Shown here: piece by piece, positions 9,151-18,316 of the stretch
How the letters are laid out: each line of letters begins with the position of its first letter
How positions within the stretch are numbered: position 1 is the first letter of the stretch
Assembly (NCBI GenBank): GCA_023421735.1
Contig: JAEZSP010000070.1
Span: 268,957 to 332,956 of the forward strand
Length of the DNA stretch: 64,000 bases
DNA from: Bacillota bacterium
Lineage (GTDB): Bacteria; Bacillota_A; Clostridia; Christensenellales; Aristaeellaceae
Direction: 5' to 3'
Translations under genes and position numbers: made by a program
Notes under the pieces: model-generated
What the model was told of the DNA's origin: nothing
The model's input: only the letters and a program-made list of their open reading frames with translations
Databases searched by the model: none

Positions 9151-10130
9151 GCTTTCCACCCTTTCCGAATGCCATCCTTCACGCCAAAGCAGCGGTAAAC
9201 GTGCGTGTCGGTCAGCGCGCGATCTTCCGGATCCGTTTTTTCGCACACATCCATCCGAATGGGACAGCGGTTGTAGAACCTGCACCCGGATATTTTGGTC
9301 AAAAGGCGCGGAACCGTCCCGTCGATGGTCTTGAGCCGCCCTTCCTTTTTGGTCTTGCGCGGAAGCGCCTGCATCAAAAGCGCCGTATAGGGATGCACGG
9401 GGTTGTCAAAGACCTCATATACCGTCCCCCGCTCCACCACTTCGCCCGCGTACATGATTGCAACCTGATCGGCAACTTCGGCCACGAGGCCGAAGTTGTG
9501 GGTGATCATCATGATCGCGGTTTGGTATTTCCGCTTGAGTTCCAATATGATTTCGAGAATTTGCGCCTCAATGGTCACATCAAGCGCCGTCGTTGGTTCA
9601 TCCGCAATCAAAAGCGAGGGATTGCGGCTGAGCATCATGGCGATCATGACCCTTTGCCGCATGCCGCCGGACATCTCATGCGGGAACGCGCGCACCCGCT
9701 TTTTTGCATCCGGCATATGCACGGACTGATACAGTGCGATAACCTTCTCCCACGCATCCTTCTTGTTCCCGCCGTCGAGAAGAATCGCCTCCGAGACCTG
9801 TGAACCGGTCATATACACCGGGTTCAGGGAATCGAGCGGATTTTGAAAGATCATGCCGATGTCGCGGCCGCGGATTTTGGTGAGCTGGCGATCGGTCAAT
9901 TCTGCGAGATTCGACCCTTGAAAGAGGATGTCTCCCGTGATCTTCGTGTTTCGTTTGTCAAGAAGCCGCATGATGGAATGTGCGACCGTAGACTTGCCAC
10001 AGCCTGATTCGCCCACAATAGCGAAGATTTCCGCCTTATTGATGGAAAGATTGACGTCCCGGACGGCGGAGAGATACCCTTCCTTCACCCGGTAATCGAC
10101 GGACAGATCCCGCAACTTGAGTAGCTCCAT
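9147..10130 (-). CDS. oppD: Oligopeptide ABC transporter ATP-binding subunit D (system 1)
   Basis: 327 residues with Walker [14 protein letters not shown], signature [12 protein letters not shown], Walker [15 protein letters not shown] and H-loop MITHNFGLVA. The C-terminal cysteine cluster (GCRFYNRCPIRMDVC) is intact. It begins 12 bp after the C permease gene and overlaps the F gene by 4 bp. With OppF it forms the cytoplasmic ATPase heterodimer. Confidence 0.92.
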   Translation of the reverse strand: MELLKLRDLSVDYRVKEGYLSAVRDVNLSINKAEIFAIVGESGCGKSTVAHSIMRLLDKRNTKITGDILFQGSNLAELTDRQLTKIRGRDIGMIFQNPLDSLNPVYMTGSQVSEAILLDGGNKKDAWEKVIALYQSVHMPDAKKRVRAFPHEMSGGMRQRVMIAMMLSRNPSLLIADEPTTALDVTIEAQILEIILELKRKYQTAIMMITHNFGLVAEVADQVAIMYAGEVVERGTVYEVFDNPVHPYTALLMQALPRKTKKEGRLKTIDGTVPRLLTKISGCRFYNRCPIRMDVCEKTDPEDRALTDTHVYRCFGVKDGIRKGWKA

Positions 10131-10142
10131 GGACCGTCCTCC

Positions 10143-10991
10143 TTATCTCGATTTCATCCTGGGATCCAAAAGGTCTCTAAGACCTTCGCCCAGAATTGCG
10201 AAGCTGAATACCGTGTACACCAGCGCGAGGCCGGGATAAATGGCCAGCCACGGCGCGCGGGTGATGTATGTGATTCCGTCTGAAACCATGAGTCCCCAGT
10301 CGGGAGAGGGCGGCTGTGAGCCGATGCCCAGAAACGACAGGGTCGTCGTCGCCATGATGGTGCCGGGGAGCGCCATCGATACCATGACGATGAGCGCGGG
10401 CACGATATTGGGGAGTATGTAACGAAACATCAGCGCGACGTCTCCTTCGCCAAACGCCACGCCGGTCTCGAGAAACGCCATGTTTTTAATGGACATCGTC
10501 TTTGCGCGCACGGTGCGCGCCATGGATGCCCAGCCGACCAGCGCGATCGCGATAATGGCGTTTTGAAGGTTATAGCCCAGAACAGTCACAACTGCCAGCG
10601 CCATGATCATACCCGGTACGCACCAGGTAAGATCTGCGAGAAACAGCATGGCGCGCTCGAGCGCTCCGCCATAGTACCCGCACAGAAGCCCGATCACCAC
10701 GCCCAGCGCAAGCTGGATCGAACCGCCCAGCAGCGCGACCTTCAATGTGATGCGCGTGCCGTACACGATGCGGCTGAAGAGGTCGCGCCCCATGTTATCG
10801 GTACCGAGCAAATGCGTTGCACTCGGCGCCTGCATCTTTTCGATGGGGTTGTTGCCGTCATAGGCGTAGGGCGCGATCTGGTTGGCAAAGATTGCGAGCA
10901 CGATGATGCTCATGAGCATGGTAAAGCCGACCATGAAGTTTACATTTTTCCAGCAGCTTCGTAAAAAATCCTTCCACGGACTTGCGTTCAA
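10143..10991 (-). CDS. oppC: Oligopeptide ABC transporter permease C (system 1), TTG start
   Basis: 282 residues with an N-terminal OppC segment (SPWKDFLRSCWKN), six predicted membrane helices and the EAA loop (ARTVRAKTMSIKN...GDVALMFRYILPN). LLGTDNMGRDLFSRIVYGTR is the conserved periplasmic motif of this family. The start is the TTG at 10991, preceded by AAAGGATG. A nearby ATG is in another frame and does not give the family N-terminus. It lies 24 bp after permease B. Confidence 0.88.
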   Translation of the reverse strand: MNASPWKDFLRSCWKNVNFMVGFTMLMSIIVLAIFANQIAPYAYDGNNPIEKMQAPSATHLLGTDNMGRDLFSRIVYGTRITLKVALLGGSIQLALGVVIGLLCGYYGGALERAMLFLADLTWCVPGMIMALAVVTVLGYNLQNAIIAIALVGWASMARTVRAKTMSIKNMAFLETGVAFGEGDVALMFRYILPNIVPALIVMVSMALPGTIMATTTLSFLGIGSQPPSPDWGLMVSDGITYITRAPWLAIYPGLALVYTVFSFAILGEGLRDLLDPRMKSR

Positions 10992-11015
10992 TCGTTTTCA
11001 TCCTTTCGCGGCTGG

Positions 11016-11954
11016 TCAGGCATCGCCACCGCCGGTTGAAATGCGGATCCGGGGATCCAGTAACCCGAGTACGACATCGCTTAATATGTTGCAAATGACC
11101 GTCAGCACGGATATGATCAATATAATGCACTGCACGACGTTGAAATCCTGATAGATAATCGAACTGATCATCAAACTGCCCATGCCGGGAATGGCAAAAA
11201 TCTTTTCAATGATGATATAGCCCGAAATCAGCCAGGGAAGCGATTGAAACACCTGCACGCAGATCACGATGAGGGAATTGCGCAATACGTGCCGGAACAA
11301 TACCTTTCCCTCGGTCAGACCCTTCGCATGCGCAGTATCGACATACCGCTCGTTCAAGACTTCGAGTGCTTCTGATTTGGTCAAACGTACCGTACTCGCA
11401 AGGCCGCCGATCACGCCCGCTGCCACAGGGAGCACATAATGCTTCCACGTCGTAAACCCGCTCAAGGGCAGCACCTTCAAATGAACCGCGAAAACGAGCA
11501 TCAGGATGACAGCGAGCCAGAACGAGGGAAGCGCAGTCAATAAAAGCGTCGTCGAAATCGTCCCGCGATCAAAAAGAGTATCCTTCTTATACGCGCACAG
11601 GAGGCCCAGCGGCACCGCAAACGCATATTGTATGATCATTGTGATAAACGTCAAGCGCAGGCTGATTGGAACGCGCACCTTCACAAGATCCCACACGGGC
11701 AGCTTATATTTGAAGGAAATTCCAAAATCCTGCCGGGAGATGATTCCCCACAGCCAATCCGCATACTGAACCATGAGCGGCCTGTTGAGACCATACGCCT
11801 CTTTGAGCTCCGCGAGCCGCGCGGGGTCCGCCGCTTCTCCCGCCATCAGATTGATGGGATCGCCGGGCATGAGGTACAGCATAAAAAAAACCAAAAAAGA
11901 CACGCATAGCACCAGAATCAAGCCGATTAGAAGACGCTTTCCAACATACCGCAA
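11016..11954 (-). CDS. oppB: Oligopeptide ABC transporter permease B (system 1), TTG start
   Basis: 312 residues with the usual OppB layout: an N-terminal helix (RYVGKRLLIGLILVLCVSFL), a large extracellular loop containing MPGDPINLMAGE, five further helices and the EAA loop (LTKSEALEVLNERYVDTAHAKG). The only in-frame start next to a ribosome binding site is TTG at 11954, 8 bases after AAGGGAG. It is the first gene of operon 1; its promoter is at 12038-12067 with a hairpin in the leader. Confidence 0.9.
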   Translation of the reverse strand: MRYVGKRLLIGLILVLCVSFLVFFMLYLMPGDPINLMAGEAADPARLAELKEAYGLNRPLMVQYADWLWGIISRQDFGISFKYKLPVWDLVKVRVPISLRLTFITMIIQYAFAVPLGLLCAYKKDTLFDRGTISTTLLLTALPSFWLAVILMLVFAVHLKVLPLSGFTTWKHYVLPVAAGVIGGLASTVRLTKSEALEVLNERYVDTAHAKGLTEGKVLFRHVLRNSLIVICVQVFQSLPWLISGYIIIEKIFAIPGMGSLMISSIIYQDFNVVQCIILIISVLTVICNILSDVVLGLLDPRIRISTGGGDA

Positions 11955-11997
11955 GCGCGCATCTCCCTTCCTAATAGAGGAAAATCTTATAAAGAAA

Positions 11998-12026
11998 AAG
12001 GGGCAGAAAACGTACTGTCGCCCCTT
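11998..12026 (-). terminator. Terminator-like hairpin at the 5' end of the opp operon leader
   Basis: On the minus strand AAGGGGC pairs with GCCCCTT across a 15-base loop and is followed by TTTCTTT. It begins within about 5-10 bases of the predicted transcription start, so it could be a leader attenuator or a 5' stabilising stem. Confidence 0.5.
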
Positions 12027-12037
12027 TGCTCATTTCA

Positions 12038-12067
12038 ATACTACCACATTTTTATACATGCAGTCAA
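12038..12067 (-). promoter_or_regulatory. Promoter of opp operon 1
   Basis: On the minus strand TTGACT (12067-12062) and TAGTAT (12043-12038) are separated by 18 bp. The transcript would start near 12031, about 75 bases before the TTG start of permease B. Confidence 0.65.
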
Positions 12068-12711
12068 CATGTAACCGACTGGCCGGGAATAAATTTCTGG
12101 AAAATTCGTAATTTTTCAGTTAACACTTTTGCATATAAAAATCGCGATTCAACCAATTCATTTGTCATATTTCGATTTAAACTCCCAACTCGTTCGTTTT
12201 GTTGCATTCAAAAATCAAATCTAATGCAATTACGAGCTAAGCGCGTCGAAAGAGAACCGGTGCCCAAAAATAGCATCAAGAGAATATTGCAATATTATGC
12301 ATTATTGGTGTATATCATGCATTCACTGCACGTGCAAAACGTTTCCCGTTTTTTATTTGGTTCACTCTTTCCCACGTCTCATATCAGCCCTTCAAAAATT
12401 TAGACTTTAGTTTGTTTTACTGGAATTCGACAAAAAAAGACCGTAGTCTGCATATATCAAAAAGCCTTCCCAAGCGTCGTCTATTCCCGACTTTGGCATG
12501 GAAAGCCGCTTTTTCTGTATTTTATCTCCATCAAACGCAATGCAGACAATTGCATATAAATGCAAAAGGCGCGCACATTATTTGTAATGACGTCGTAATG
12601 TTTTTGAATCCTTCTCGCAATGTGCAATCAACATATCTCGTTTTCAGGCATCATAGCCGATCGTCCCCATTGCCGCATCGGGTATGTGTCACTTACCCAC
12701 CAAAGACAATC
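12068..12711. other. AT-rich intergenic region with no recognised gene
   Basis: About 640 bp between two divergent promoters. It is visibly richer in A and T than its surroundings. The open frames that cross it have no ribosome binding site and no familiar motif. I see no tRNA, riboswitch or repeat. It may be a decayed region. Confidence 0.5.
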
Positions 12712-12740
12712 TTGCGTGTTGTTCACGTTTGTTATATAAT
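12712..12740 (+). promoter_or_regulatory. Promoter of the acyltransferase-symporter pair
   Basis: TTGCGT (12712-12717), a 17-bp spacer and a perfect TATAAT (12735-12740). The leader to the chosen start at 12993 would be about 245 bases, or about 165 bases if the ATG at 12912 is used. Confidence 0.65.
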
Positions 12741-12992
12741 AATCTCGTTGCATCATGATGCGGAGAAACTGTCTTGCACGCGAGTCATGCCGATATTGCG
12801 CATTGAAATCCGACAAAGCAACGCCGCCGCCCATGCGGAAGGCGTTCATCTTTGGCTTTCATATCCAAGACCTTACCGGTGCGCACGATACGGCATAAGG
12901 GAGATCGAGCCATGCGCCCGGCAATCCGCCGCCTGTTGGGTGAAGACGAATCAAATCTCTTTCACGCATATACTGGACAAAGGGTGATCGAT

Positions 12993-14147
12993 ATGAAGGG
13001 TTATCGCTGGCACGTTCTGTTCTACGAATTGATGCGTCCGCTCGTCGGGCCGCCCATCAAACTTTTGTTAAAGTACAAACCAACTCCCATTCCCCTCATC
13101 GAAGGACCTTGCCTCGTGGTTGCGAACCACAATACCGATTTTGACGCCATCTTGCTGGGCCTTGCCTTTCCCAAACACATGTACTACGTTGCAAGTGAAC
13201 ATATCTTCCGGACGCGATTGATTCGCGCGCTGCTTTCTCTCTTTCTGGGGCCCATTCCAAAGCGCAAGGGCGGCACGGATGTCCGGACCGCCATGCAGAT
13301 GGCGCGCAGATTTCGGGCGGGACAGAGCATCGGCCTGTTCGCAGAGGGAAATAAGTCCTTTCACGGCTCAACCTGCCCCATCCATCCCGCAACCGGCTCT
13401 ATGGTCAAGGCTTCCGGCGCGACGCTCGTCACGTATCGGCTGGAAGGCGGCTATTTTACGAGTCCTCGCTGGGGGCACACGCTTCGGCGCGGCGGCATGC
13501 GCGGCGTTCCGATTCAAACGTACCCGCCCAGCGAACTTGCCGCAATGACGCCGCATGCGATCAATGAAATCATTGCGCGCGATATTTTTGAAGATGCGTA
13601 TGCCAATCAGCGCGAACATCCCATCCGCTATCGCGGCAAACGACTTGCGGAGGGGATCGAAAACGCGCTGTATGCCTGCCCACGCTGTCATGCATTTGGC
13701 ACGGTGCGCGGAAAGGGCGACCGGGTTCTCTGCACATGTGGTTTAGAGGCGAGATATACGGAAACGGGCATGCTCACCGGTACAGACATTCCCTTTTCAT
13801 CCTTGCAGGATTGGGGCGACTGGCAGAAGACGTTCATCCAGGCTTGTGTCCGCGAAAAGACCGAAGCCCCCCTTTTCTCCGATGCGGATCAGACCATCGT
13901 CCGCATCCACGCAGATCATCGAACAAATGATGTTGCGCACGGTACGCTATTTTTCGGCCGAGGGGGACTCACCTGTGGCGCGCTGCATCTCCCGCTTTCC
14001 GATATCAGCGGGCTTGAAATATATGGAAGAAACACAATCGTTTTTTCAGACGGAGCCGGGAACCGCTATCAGGTGATTTCGCCTGCGGAGCGCAGTGGAC
14101 TTAAGTACTTCGATGCCTACGAAATCATGCGGCAAGGGGGCGACTGA
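12993..14147 (+). CDS. 1-acyl-glycerol-3-phosphate acyltransferase-like protein with zinc ribbon and C-terminal extension
   Basis: 384 residues from ATG 12993 (AAAGGGTGA upstream). ATG 12912, preceded by AAGGGAG, is in frame and also possible. The PlsC-type acyltransferase motif H46-NTDF-D51 is followed by a second motif (FAEGNKSFHG), so the N-terminal 200 residues fit membrane-associated lysophospholipid acyltransferases. Unlike ordinary PlsC (about 200-250 residues) it continues with a four-cysteine ribbon (C229, C232, C247, C249) and a beta-rich tail of about 60 residues (FFGRGGLTCGALHLPLSDIS), perhaps PH/GRAM-like. The role is probably phospholipid synthesis at the inner membrane face. 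The next gene starts 2 bp later. Confidence 0.75.
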   Translation: MKGYRWHVLFYELMRPLVGPPIKLLLKYKPTPIPLIEGPCLVVANHNTDFDAILLGLAFPKHMYYVASEHIFRTRLIRALLSLFLGPIPKRKGGTDVRTAMQMARRFRAGQSIGLFAEGNKSFHGSTCPIHPATGSMVKASGATLVTYRLEGGYFTSPRWGHTLRRGGMRGVPIQTYPPSELAAMTPHAINEIIARDIFEDAYANQREHPIRYRGKRLAEGIENALYACPRCHAFGTVRGKGDRVLCTCGLEARYTETGMLTGTDIPFSSLQDWGDWQKTFIQACVREKTEAPLFSDADQTIVRIHADHRTNDVAHGTLFFGRGGLTCGALHLPLSDISGLEIYGRNTIVFSDGAGNRYQVISPAERSGLKYFDAYEIMRQGGD

Positions 14148-14149
14148 CG

Positions 14150-15526
14150 ATGGATTATTCTGCTGCCAATCAAAACCTGTGGAACTTCATCATCCAAATG
14201 GGGATCATCGCGGGAAGTCTTCTGTGCGCCAACGTACTGGTCAGAAAGAGCAGGCTGATCCGCGCAAGCCTCATGCCGACTTCGGTGCTGGCGGGTTTTC
14301 TGCTGCTCATACTGAAAAGCGTCGGCATCCTGAAACTCCCCGCCGATTTTCTGGAAATGATTACATACCACGGCATAGCGATCGGCTTTATTGCCCTCTC
14401 GCTCCAAGCCTCAAGCGGGCGTAACAATGCGCAGAACAGGCGGCGCGGCCTCCAAAGCGGAGCAGTCATCATCAGCACATACCTTGTGCAGGCCGTGGTT
14501 GGGCTCCTGCTTTCGCTTATCCTCGGCGCCACATTGCTGCCGCATCTATTCAAGGCGTCCGGCATCCTCCTCCCCATGGCGTTCGGACAAGGCCCCGGTC
14601 AGGCCAACAACGTAGGGCTTAGCTATGAGGCGCTCGGCTTCGTGGGCGGGCAGTCGTTCGGCCTGTCGCTTGCGGCAGCAGGCTATCTGTGCGCATGCCT
14701 GGTGGGCGTCGCATATCTCAATTATCTGACGCGGCACGGCGCGCTTTCGAAGAGTGAACAGGCGCCGCTCTCGGGCTCCGTCACGGTCGAAACCTATGTG
14801 GATCAAGAGGAACTCCCCATTTCGAAATCAGTGGATCGCCTCTCGATTCAGGTGGCGCTCGTACTGCTTGCGTATCTGCTGACTTATCTTGTAACGTTCG
14901 GGTTTACAAGCCTCATTGCGCGCTTCGCACCCGGTGCCGCGCGGACGATTTCACCGCTCCTGTGGGGATTCAACTTCATCATTGGCTCAATGCTCGCCAT
15001 GCTCATCAAAGGGATCATGCACCTATTGCGCAAGACAAAGATGATGAGCCGCCAGTACCAGAACAATTACCTGCTCAGCCGCATATCCGGAATGGCGTTC
15101 GATCTCATGATCGTCGCGGGTATCGCCTCGATCGACTTTGCGGATCTTTCGGGACTATGGGCGCCCTTCCTCCTCATGGCGGTCTTGGGTGGCGTTTCGA
15201 CGTTTTTCTACCTGCGCTGGCTGTGCGCGCGCGTATATCCGGAATATAAGGAGGAAGGCTTCCTCGCCATGTTTGGCATGCTGACCGGCACCATCAGCTC
15301 GGGTATCCTTCTTTTGCGCACGGTGGACCCGAATTTTGAAACGCCCGCCGCAAATAATCTCGTGATCGGCAGCAGCTTCGGCATCGTGCTCGGAAGTCCC
15401 ATGCTCGTGTTCATTGCGCTGGCCGCCGAATCGAATCTCATGCTGTTCCTGGTGGTCGCCCTGTGCCTTCTCTACCTCGCCGGTCTTTTGTGGCTGCTTT
15501 TACATAGGCGAAACAAGCGATCATAG
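14150..15526 (+). CDS. Sodium/glutamate symporter family protein (GltS-like)
   Basis: 458 residues with 10-12 membrane helices. Two glycine-rich re-entrant segments of the GltS family are visible: PMAFGQGPGQANNVGLSYEA with FVGGQSFGLSLAAAGYL in the first half, and GMLTGTISSGILLLRTVDP with NNLVIGSSFGIVLGSP in the second. The length is somewhat above the 400 of classic GltS. It would bring in a carboxylated amino acid with sodium. It follows the acyltransferase gene by 2 bp, so the two are co-translated, although no functional link is evident. A terminator follows. Confidence 0.8.
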   Translation: MDYSAANQNLWNFIIQMGIIAGSLLCANVLVRKSRLIRASLMPTSVLAGFLLLILKSVGILKLPADFLEMITYHGIAIGFIALSLQASSGRNNAQNRRRGLQSGAVIISTYLVQAVVGLLLSLILGATLLPHLFKASGILLPMAFGQGPGQANNVGLSYEALGFVGGQSFGLSLAAAGYLCACLVGVAYLNYLTRHGALSKSEQAPLSGSVTVETYVDQEELPISKSVDRLSIQVALVLLAYLLTYLVTFGFTSLIARFAPGAARTISPLLWGFNFIIGSMLAMLIKGIMHLLRKTKMMSRQYQNNYLLSRISGMAFDLMIVAGIASIDFADLSGLWAPFLLMAVLGGVSTFFYLRWLCARVYPEYKEEGFLAMFGMLTGTISSGILLLRTVDPNFETPAANNLVIGSSFGIVLGSPMLVFIALAAESNLMLFLVVALCLLYLAGLLWLLLHRRNKRS

Positions 15527-15550
15527 TGCGCGGATAGCATCCGAACATAA

Positions 15551-15583
15551 AACGTCCGCCCGAACCAATCGGGCGGATGTTTT
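15551..15583. terminator. Bidirectional intrinsic terminator
   Basis: AACGTCCGCCCGA pairs with TCGGGCGGATGTT, followed by T residues on both strands. It lies between the convergent symporter and small membrane protein genes. Confidence 0.8.
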
Positions 15584-15600
15584 GCAGGCAGTGATGAGTT

Positions 15601-16011
15601 TTACAGGAGTGAAAGGAGCAAAAACACCCCGCCGCACACGACATCGGCGATTAAACGGCATAAATCCTTTTCATCCGCCTCCAGATCATCAAAACTGATA
15701 ACGTCCTCATCCACAAAGTCGATCATGTCGCCCCGGATGCGCTTTGGATGTTTCTTCCATTCAAAAAGCCGCTTGTCAAAGGTGGGCAAATGGACGCCAT
15801 CAAAACGCAAAAACGCCATCCAGCCCATGACGAGCAATAACGAACCCAGAAACACAAACGCAAAAGACCGCATGGGGATCGCCGAATTGCGCCCGGCAAA
15901 CTCGTTCCACAAAAGAGCCGCGGTCACGCCCAGTATGACACGTATAAACACCATATGAGCGATCGGACGGAGCATATTCCTGTGGAATCGATCTTTCAGC
16001 CTCTTTCGCAT
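15601..16011 (-). CDS. Small membrane protein of unknown function
   Basis: 136 residues starting at ATG 16011, preceded on its strand by GGGAGGAGG at good spacing, which supports a real gene. Two hydrophobic segments lie at about residues 18-38 and 47-67. The C-terminal half is charged and acidic (GDMIDFVDEDVISFDDLEADE) and ends in a third hydrophobic stretch. I do not recognise the family. It is transcribed alone and converges on the symporter gene. Confidence 0.7.
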   Translation of the reverse strand: MRKRLKDRFHRNMLRPIAHMVFIRVILGVTAALLWNEFAGRNSAIPMRSFAFVFLGSLLLVMGWMAFLRFDGVHLPTFDKRLFEWKKHPKRIRGDMIDFVDEDVISFDDLEADEKDLCRLIADVVCGGVFLLLSLL

Positions 16012-16205
16012 GCGCCGCCTCCTCCCAAATCATTTGACGCCATTATACACCAAATTGTCACAATGATCAATCCGCGTCCCACGGACTTTCTTGGTAATAT
16101 GACCGCCAAAGCGAAACATCATGCAAATATCGCGCGATAGGGGCGGATTTACTATGCAAAAACTGCCGTATCGTATTTTTCGATCGCGCACAATCCGAAA
16201 TTTAG

Positions 16206-16235
16206 TTGACAATACAAATCCCAATGTGTTAAAAT
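16206..16235 (+). promoter_or_regulatory. Promoter of ABC operon 2
   Basis: A perfect TTGACA (16206-16211), an 18-bp spacer and TAAAAT (16230-16235), about 80 bp before the binding-protein gene. Confidence 0.75.
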
Positions 16236-16314
16236 CTCTATAACTGGGGGAGTGGTGCCGTATCGCTCAGGTGCGTCATCGTTTCCCTCACGGACCAAAT
16301 AAGGAGGAAGACAC

Positions 16315-18213
16315 ATGAAGAAGGTTCTCTCCCTCGTACTCGCACTTAGTTTGATCATGACGTTTGCGGCATTCTCCGCAAGCGCCGCAGAGATCAAGGA
16401 TCTGCATACCTACGAATTGGCTTCCCGTGAGATGGAGACGTTCAACGCGCATCTATCGCAGGGCGCGGTCGACCTGAACATCCTGTCCAACTGCACGGAC
16501 GCACTGCTCACCAACGATCCCTCCGGCGCGCTCATTCCCTGCGCTGCCAAGGAGTGGTCCTCCACCGACGGCGGCATGACCTGGACCTTCGTGCTCAACG
16601 ACGGCATGACTTGGGTTGATTACCAGGGCAATGTCATGGCCGACGTGGTTGCCGAAGACTGGCTGTGGGGCCTTGAGTGGGTTCTGAACTATGCCAAGAA
16701 CGACGCCGCGAACACCTCGATGCCCATCGAGATGATCAAGGGCGCAGGCGATTACTATGAGTACACCAAGGCGCTTGCGGAATCCGACGGCGTAGAAGCT
16801 GCGCAGGCACTTGGCCTGGACAAGTTCCTTGAGATGGTTGGCATTTCCGCGCCGGACGACAAGACGCTCGTCTACACCTGCACGGATCAGCTGAGCTACT
16901 TCCCCACCCTGGCGACCTACAACTGCCTCTACCCCCTCTCGGGCAAGCTGATTGAGGCGATCGGTGTGGAAGGCTATCGCGCCGTGACGTGGGATACCCT
17001 CTGGTATTCCGGCCCCTATGTCATTTCCTCCTATGTGCATCAGAATGAAAAGGTTCTTTCCCCGAACCCGAATTATTATGCTGCCGAAACCACCAAGCGT
17101 TTTGATTCGATCGACATCAAGATGGTCGATTCTGCGGACGTCGCCTTTTCCCTGTATCAGACGGGCGAAATCGACAACGTTACGTTGACGCAGTCCACGC
17201 TTTCCACCATCTATAACAGCTCCTCCAATGAATTCCACGATTACCTTGCGGAAATGCAGCCCACCAAGTATTCGTATCAGATCCACTTCTCGTATGAGAA
17301 GCTGCTGGAATCCGGCGATCCGGATACCAACTGGAATCTCGCCGTCGCCAACGAGGCGTTCCGTCTGAGCTGGTACTATGGGCTCGACCTCACTTCCTTC
17401 CTTGCGCGCACCAACGCCATCAATCCCCAGTCCTGCCAGAACTATTGCTACACCGCCAACAGCGTTGCGGTCACCTCCGACGGCACGGACTACACGAAGC
17501 TTGTGCGCAATGAACTGGGTCTTGATTACTCCAGCGATTCCTTCAACCGCCTCGACACCGAAAAGGCCGCCGCTTACAAGGCGCAGGCCATCGAAGAGCT
17601 GACCGCCAAGGGCGTCACCTTCCCGGTTACGGTGGACTACTACATCGCAGGCGACAACCAGACTGCGAAGGATACCGCTGACACGTTGGCGCAGATCTTC
17701 TCCGACTGTCTGGGCGACGATTACGTCACCTTCAATATCAAGACCTATGTGTCTTCCCTCACGAAGGAAGTCCGCAACCCGCAGCTTGCCTCCATCTACA
17801 TCAATGGCTGGGGCGCTGACTTCGGCGATCCGATCAACTTCCTCGGTCAGGAGACCTATGGCGAGGACAACGCCTACTATTCGCAGGCGTATTCCAAGAT
17901 CAACAATGCAACTGACGAAGCGCTGATCGCGACCTACACGGAGTTCACGCAGCTCGTTTCCGACGCCAAGGTCATCACCGATGATCTCGACGCCCGCTAT
18001 GCAGCGTTTGCGAAGGCAGAGGCTTACATGATCGAGCATGCGCTCATCATCCCCTGCTACTACAACGTCTCCTGGCAGCTGACCTGCGTCAACGACTATT
18101 CCAAGATCTACGCGGCGTACGGCAACCAGAGCACCCGTTATGTGAACTGGGAGACCAACTCCGATATGTATACCACTGCGGATTACGAAGGCTTCGCAGC
18201 CGCTGCCAAATAA
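16315..18213 (+). CDS. Peptide/solute ABC transporter binding protein (system 2)
   Basis: 632 residues of the SBP_bac_5 family, longer than typical OppA (about 540). AAGGAGG precedes the ATG. The signal peptide covers residues 1-24 (MKKVLSLVLALSLIMTF..., A-S-A-A cleavage region) with no lipobox cysteine. Family features include MTWTFVLNDGMTW, a YSGPYVISSYV segment and a C-terminal IIPCYYNVSW. It is followed by a stem-loop and then its permeases and a fused ATPase, so it is the substrate receptor of system 2. Peptides are the likely substrate; oligosaccharides cannot be excluded. Confidence 0.9.
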   Translation: MKKVLSLVLALSLIMTFAAFSASAAEIKDLHTYELASREMETFNAHLSQGAVDLNILSNCTDALLTNDPSGALIPCAAKEWSSTDGGMTWTFVLNDGMTWVDYQGNVMADVVAEDWLWGLEWVLNYAKNDAANTSMPIEMIKGAGDYYEYTKALAESDGVEAAQALGLDKFLEMVGISAPDDKTLVYTCTDQLSYFPTLATYNCLYPLSGKLIEAIGVEGYRAVTWDTLWYSGPYVISSYVHQNEKVLSPNPNYYAAETTKRFDSIDIKMVDSADVAFSLYQTGEIDNVTLTQSTLSTIYNSSSNEFHDYLAEMQPTKYSYQIHFSYEKLLESGDPDTNWNLAVANEAFRLSWYYGLDLTSFLARTNAINPQSCQNYCYTANSVAVTSDGTDYTKLVRNELGLDYSSDSFNRLDTEKAAAYKAQAIEELTAKGVTFPVTVDYYIAGDNQTAKDTADTLAQIFSDCLGDDYVTFNIKTYVSSLTKEVRNPQLASIYINGWGADFGDPINFLGQETYGEDNAYYSQAYSKINNATDEALIATYTEFTQLVSDAKVITDDLDARYAAFAKAEAYMIEHALIIPCYYNVSWQLTCVNDYSKIYAAYGNQSTRYVNWETNSDMYTTADYEGFAAAAK

Positions 18214-18246
18214 GCAAAGCGCGAAATCGGCAACAACGATGTTTCT

Positions 18247-18282
18247 GGGGGGGCTCCTTCGGGAGCTGCCCCGGATTCTTTT
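18247..18282 (+). terminator. Stem-loop between binding-protein and permease genes
   Basis: A strong hairpin (GGGGGGGCTCC, loop TTCG, GGAGCTGCCCC) is followed by ATTCTTTT. It is a likely partial terminator that gives more binding protein than permease, a common arrangement in ABC operons. Confidence 0.7.
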
Positions 18283-18316
18283 ATCAGCACACAGGAAATG
18301 ACAAGGATGATGTGAG

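Noticed and set aside
7804..9198. A 464-codon plus-strand frame spanning the end of opp operon 1
   Set aside because: It is antisense to the binding-protein and OppF genes, has no ribosome binding site and no recognisable domain.
12412..12987. A 191-codon plus-strand frame before the acyltransferase
   Set aside because: It crosses the promoter at 12712-12740, has no ribosome binding site, and its translation has no familiar feature.
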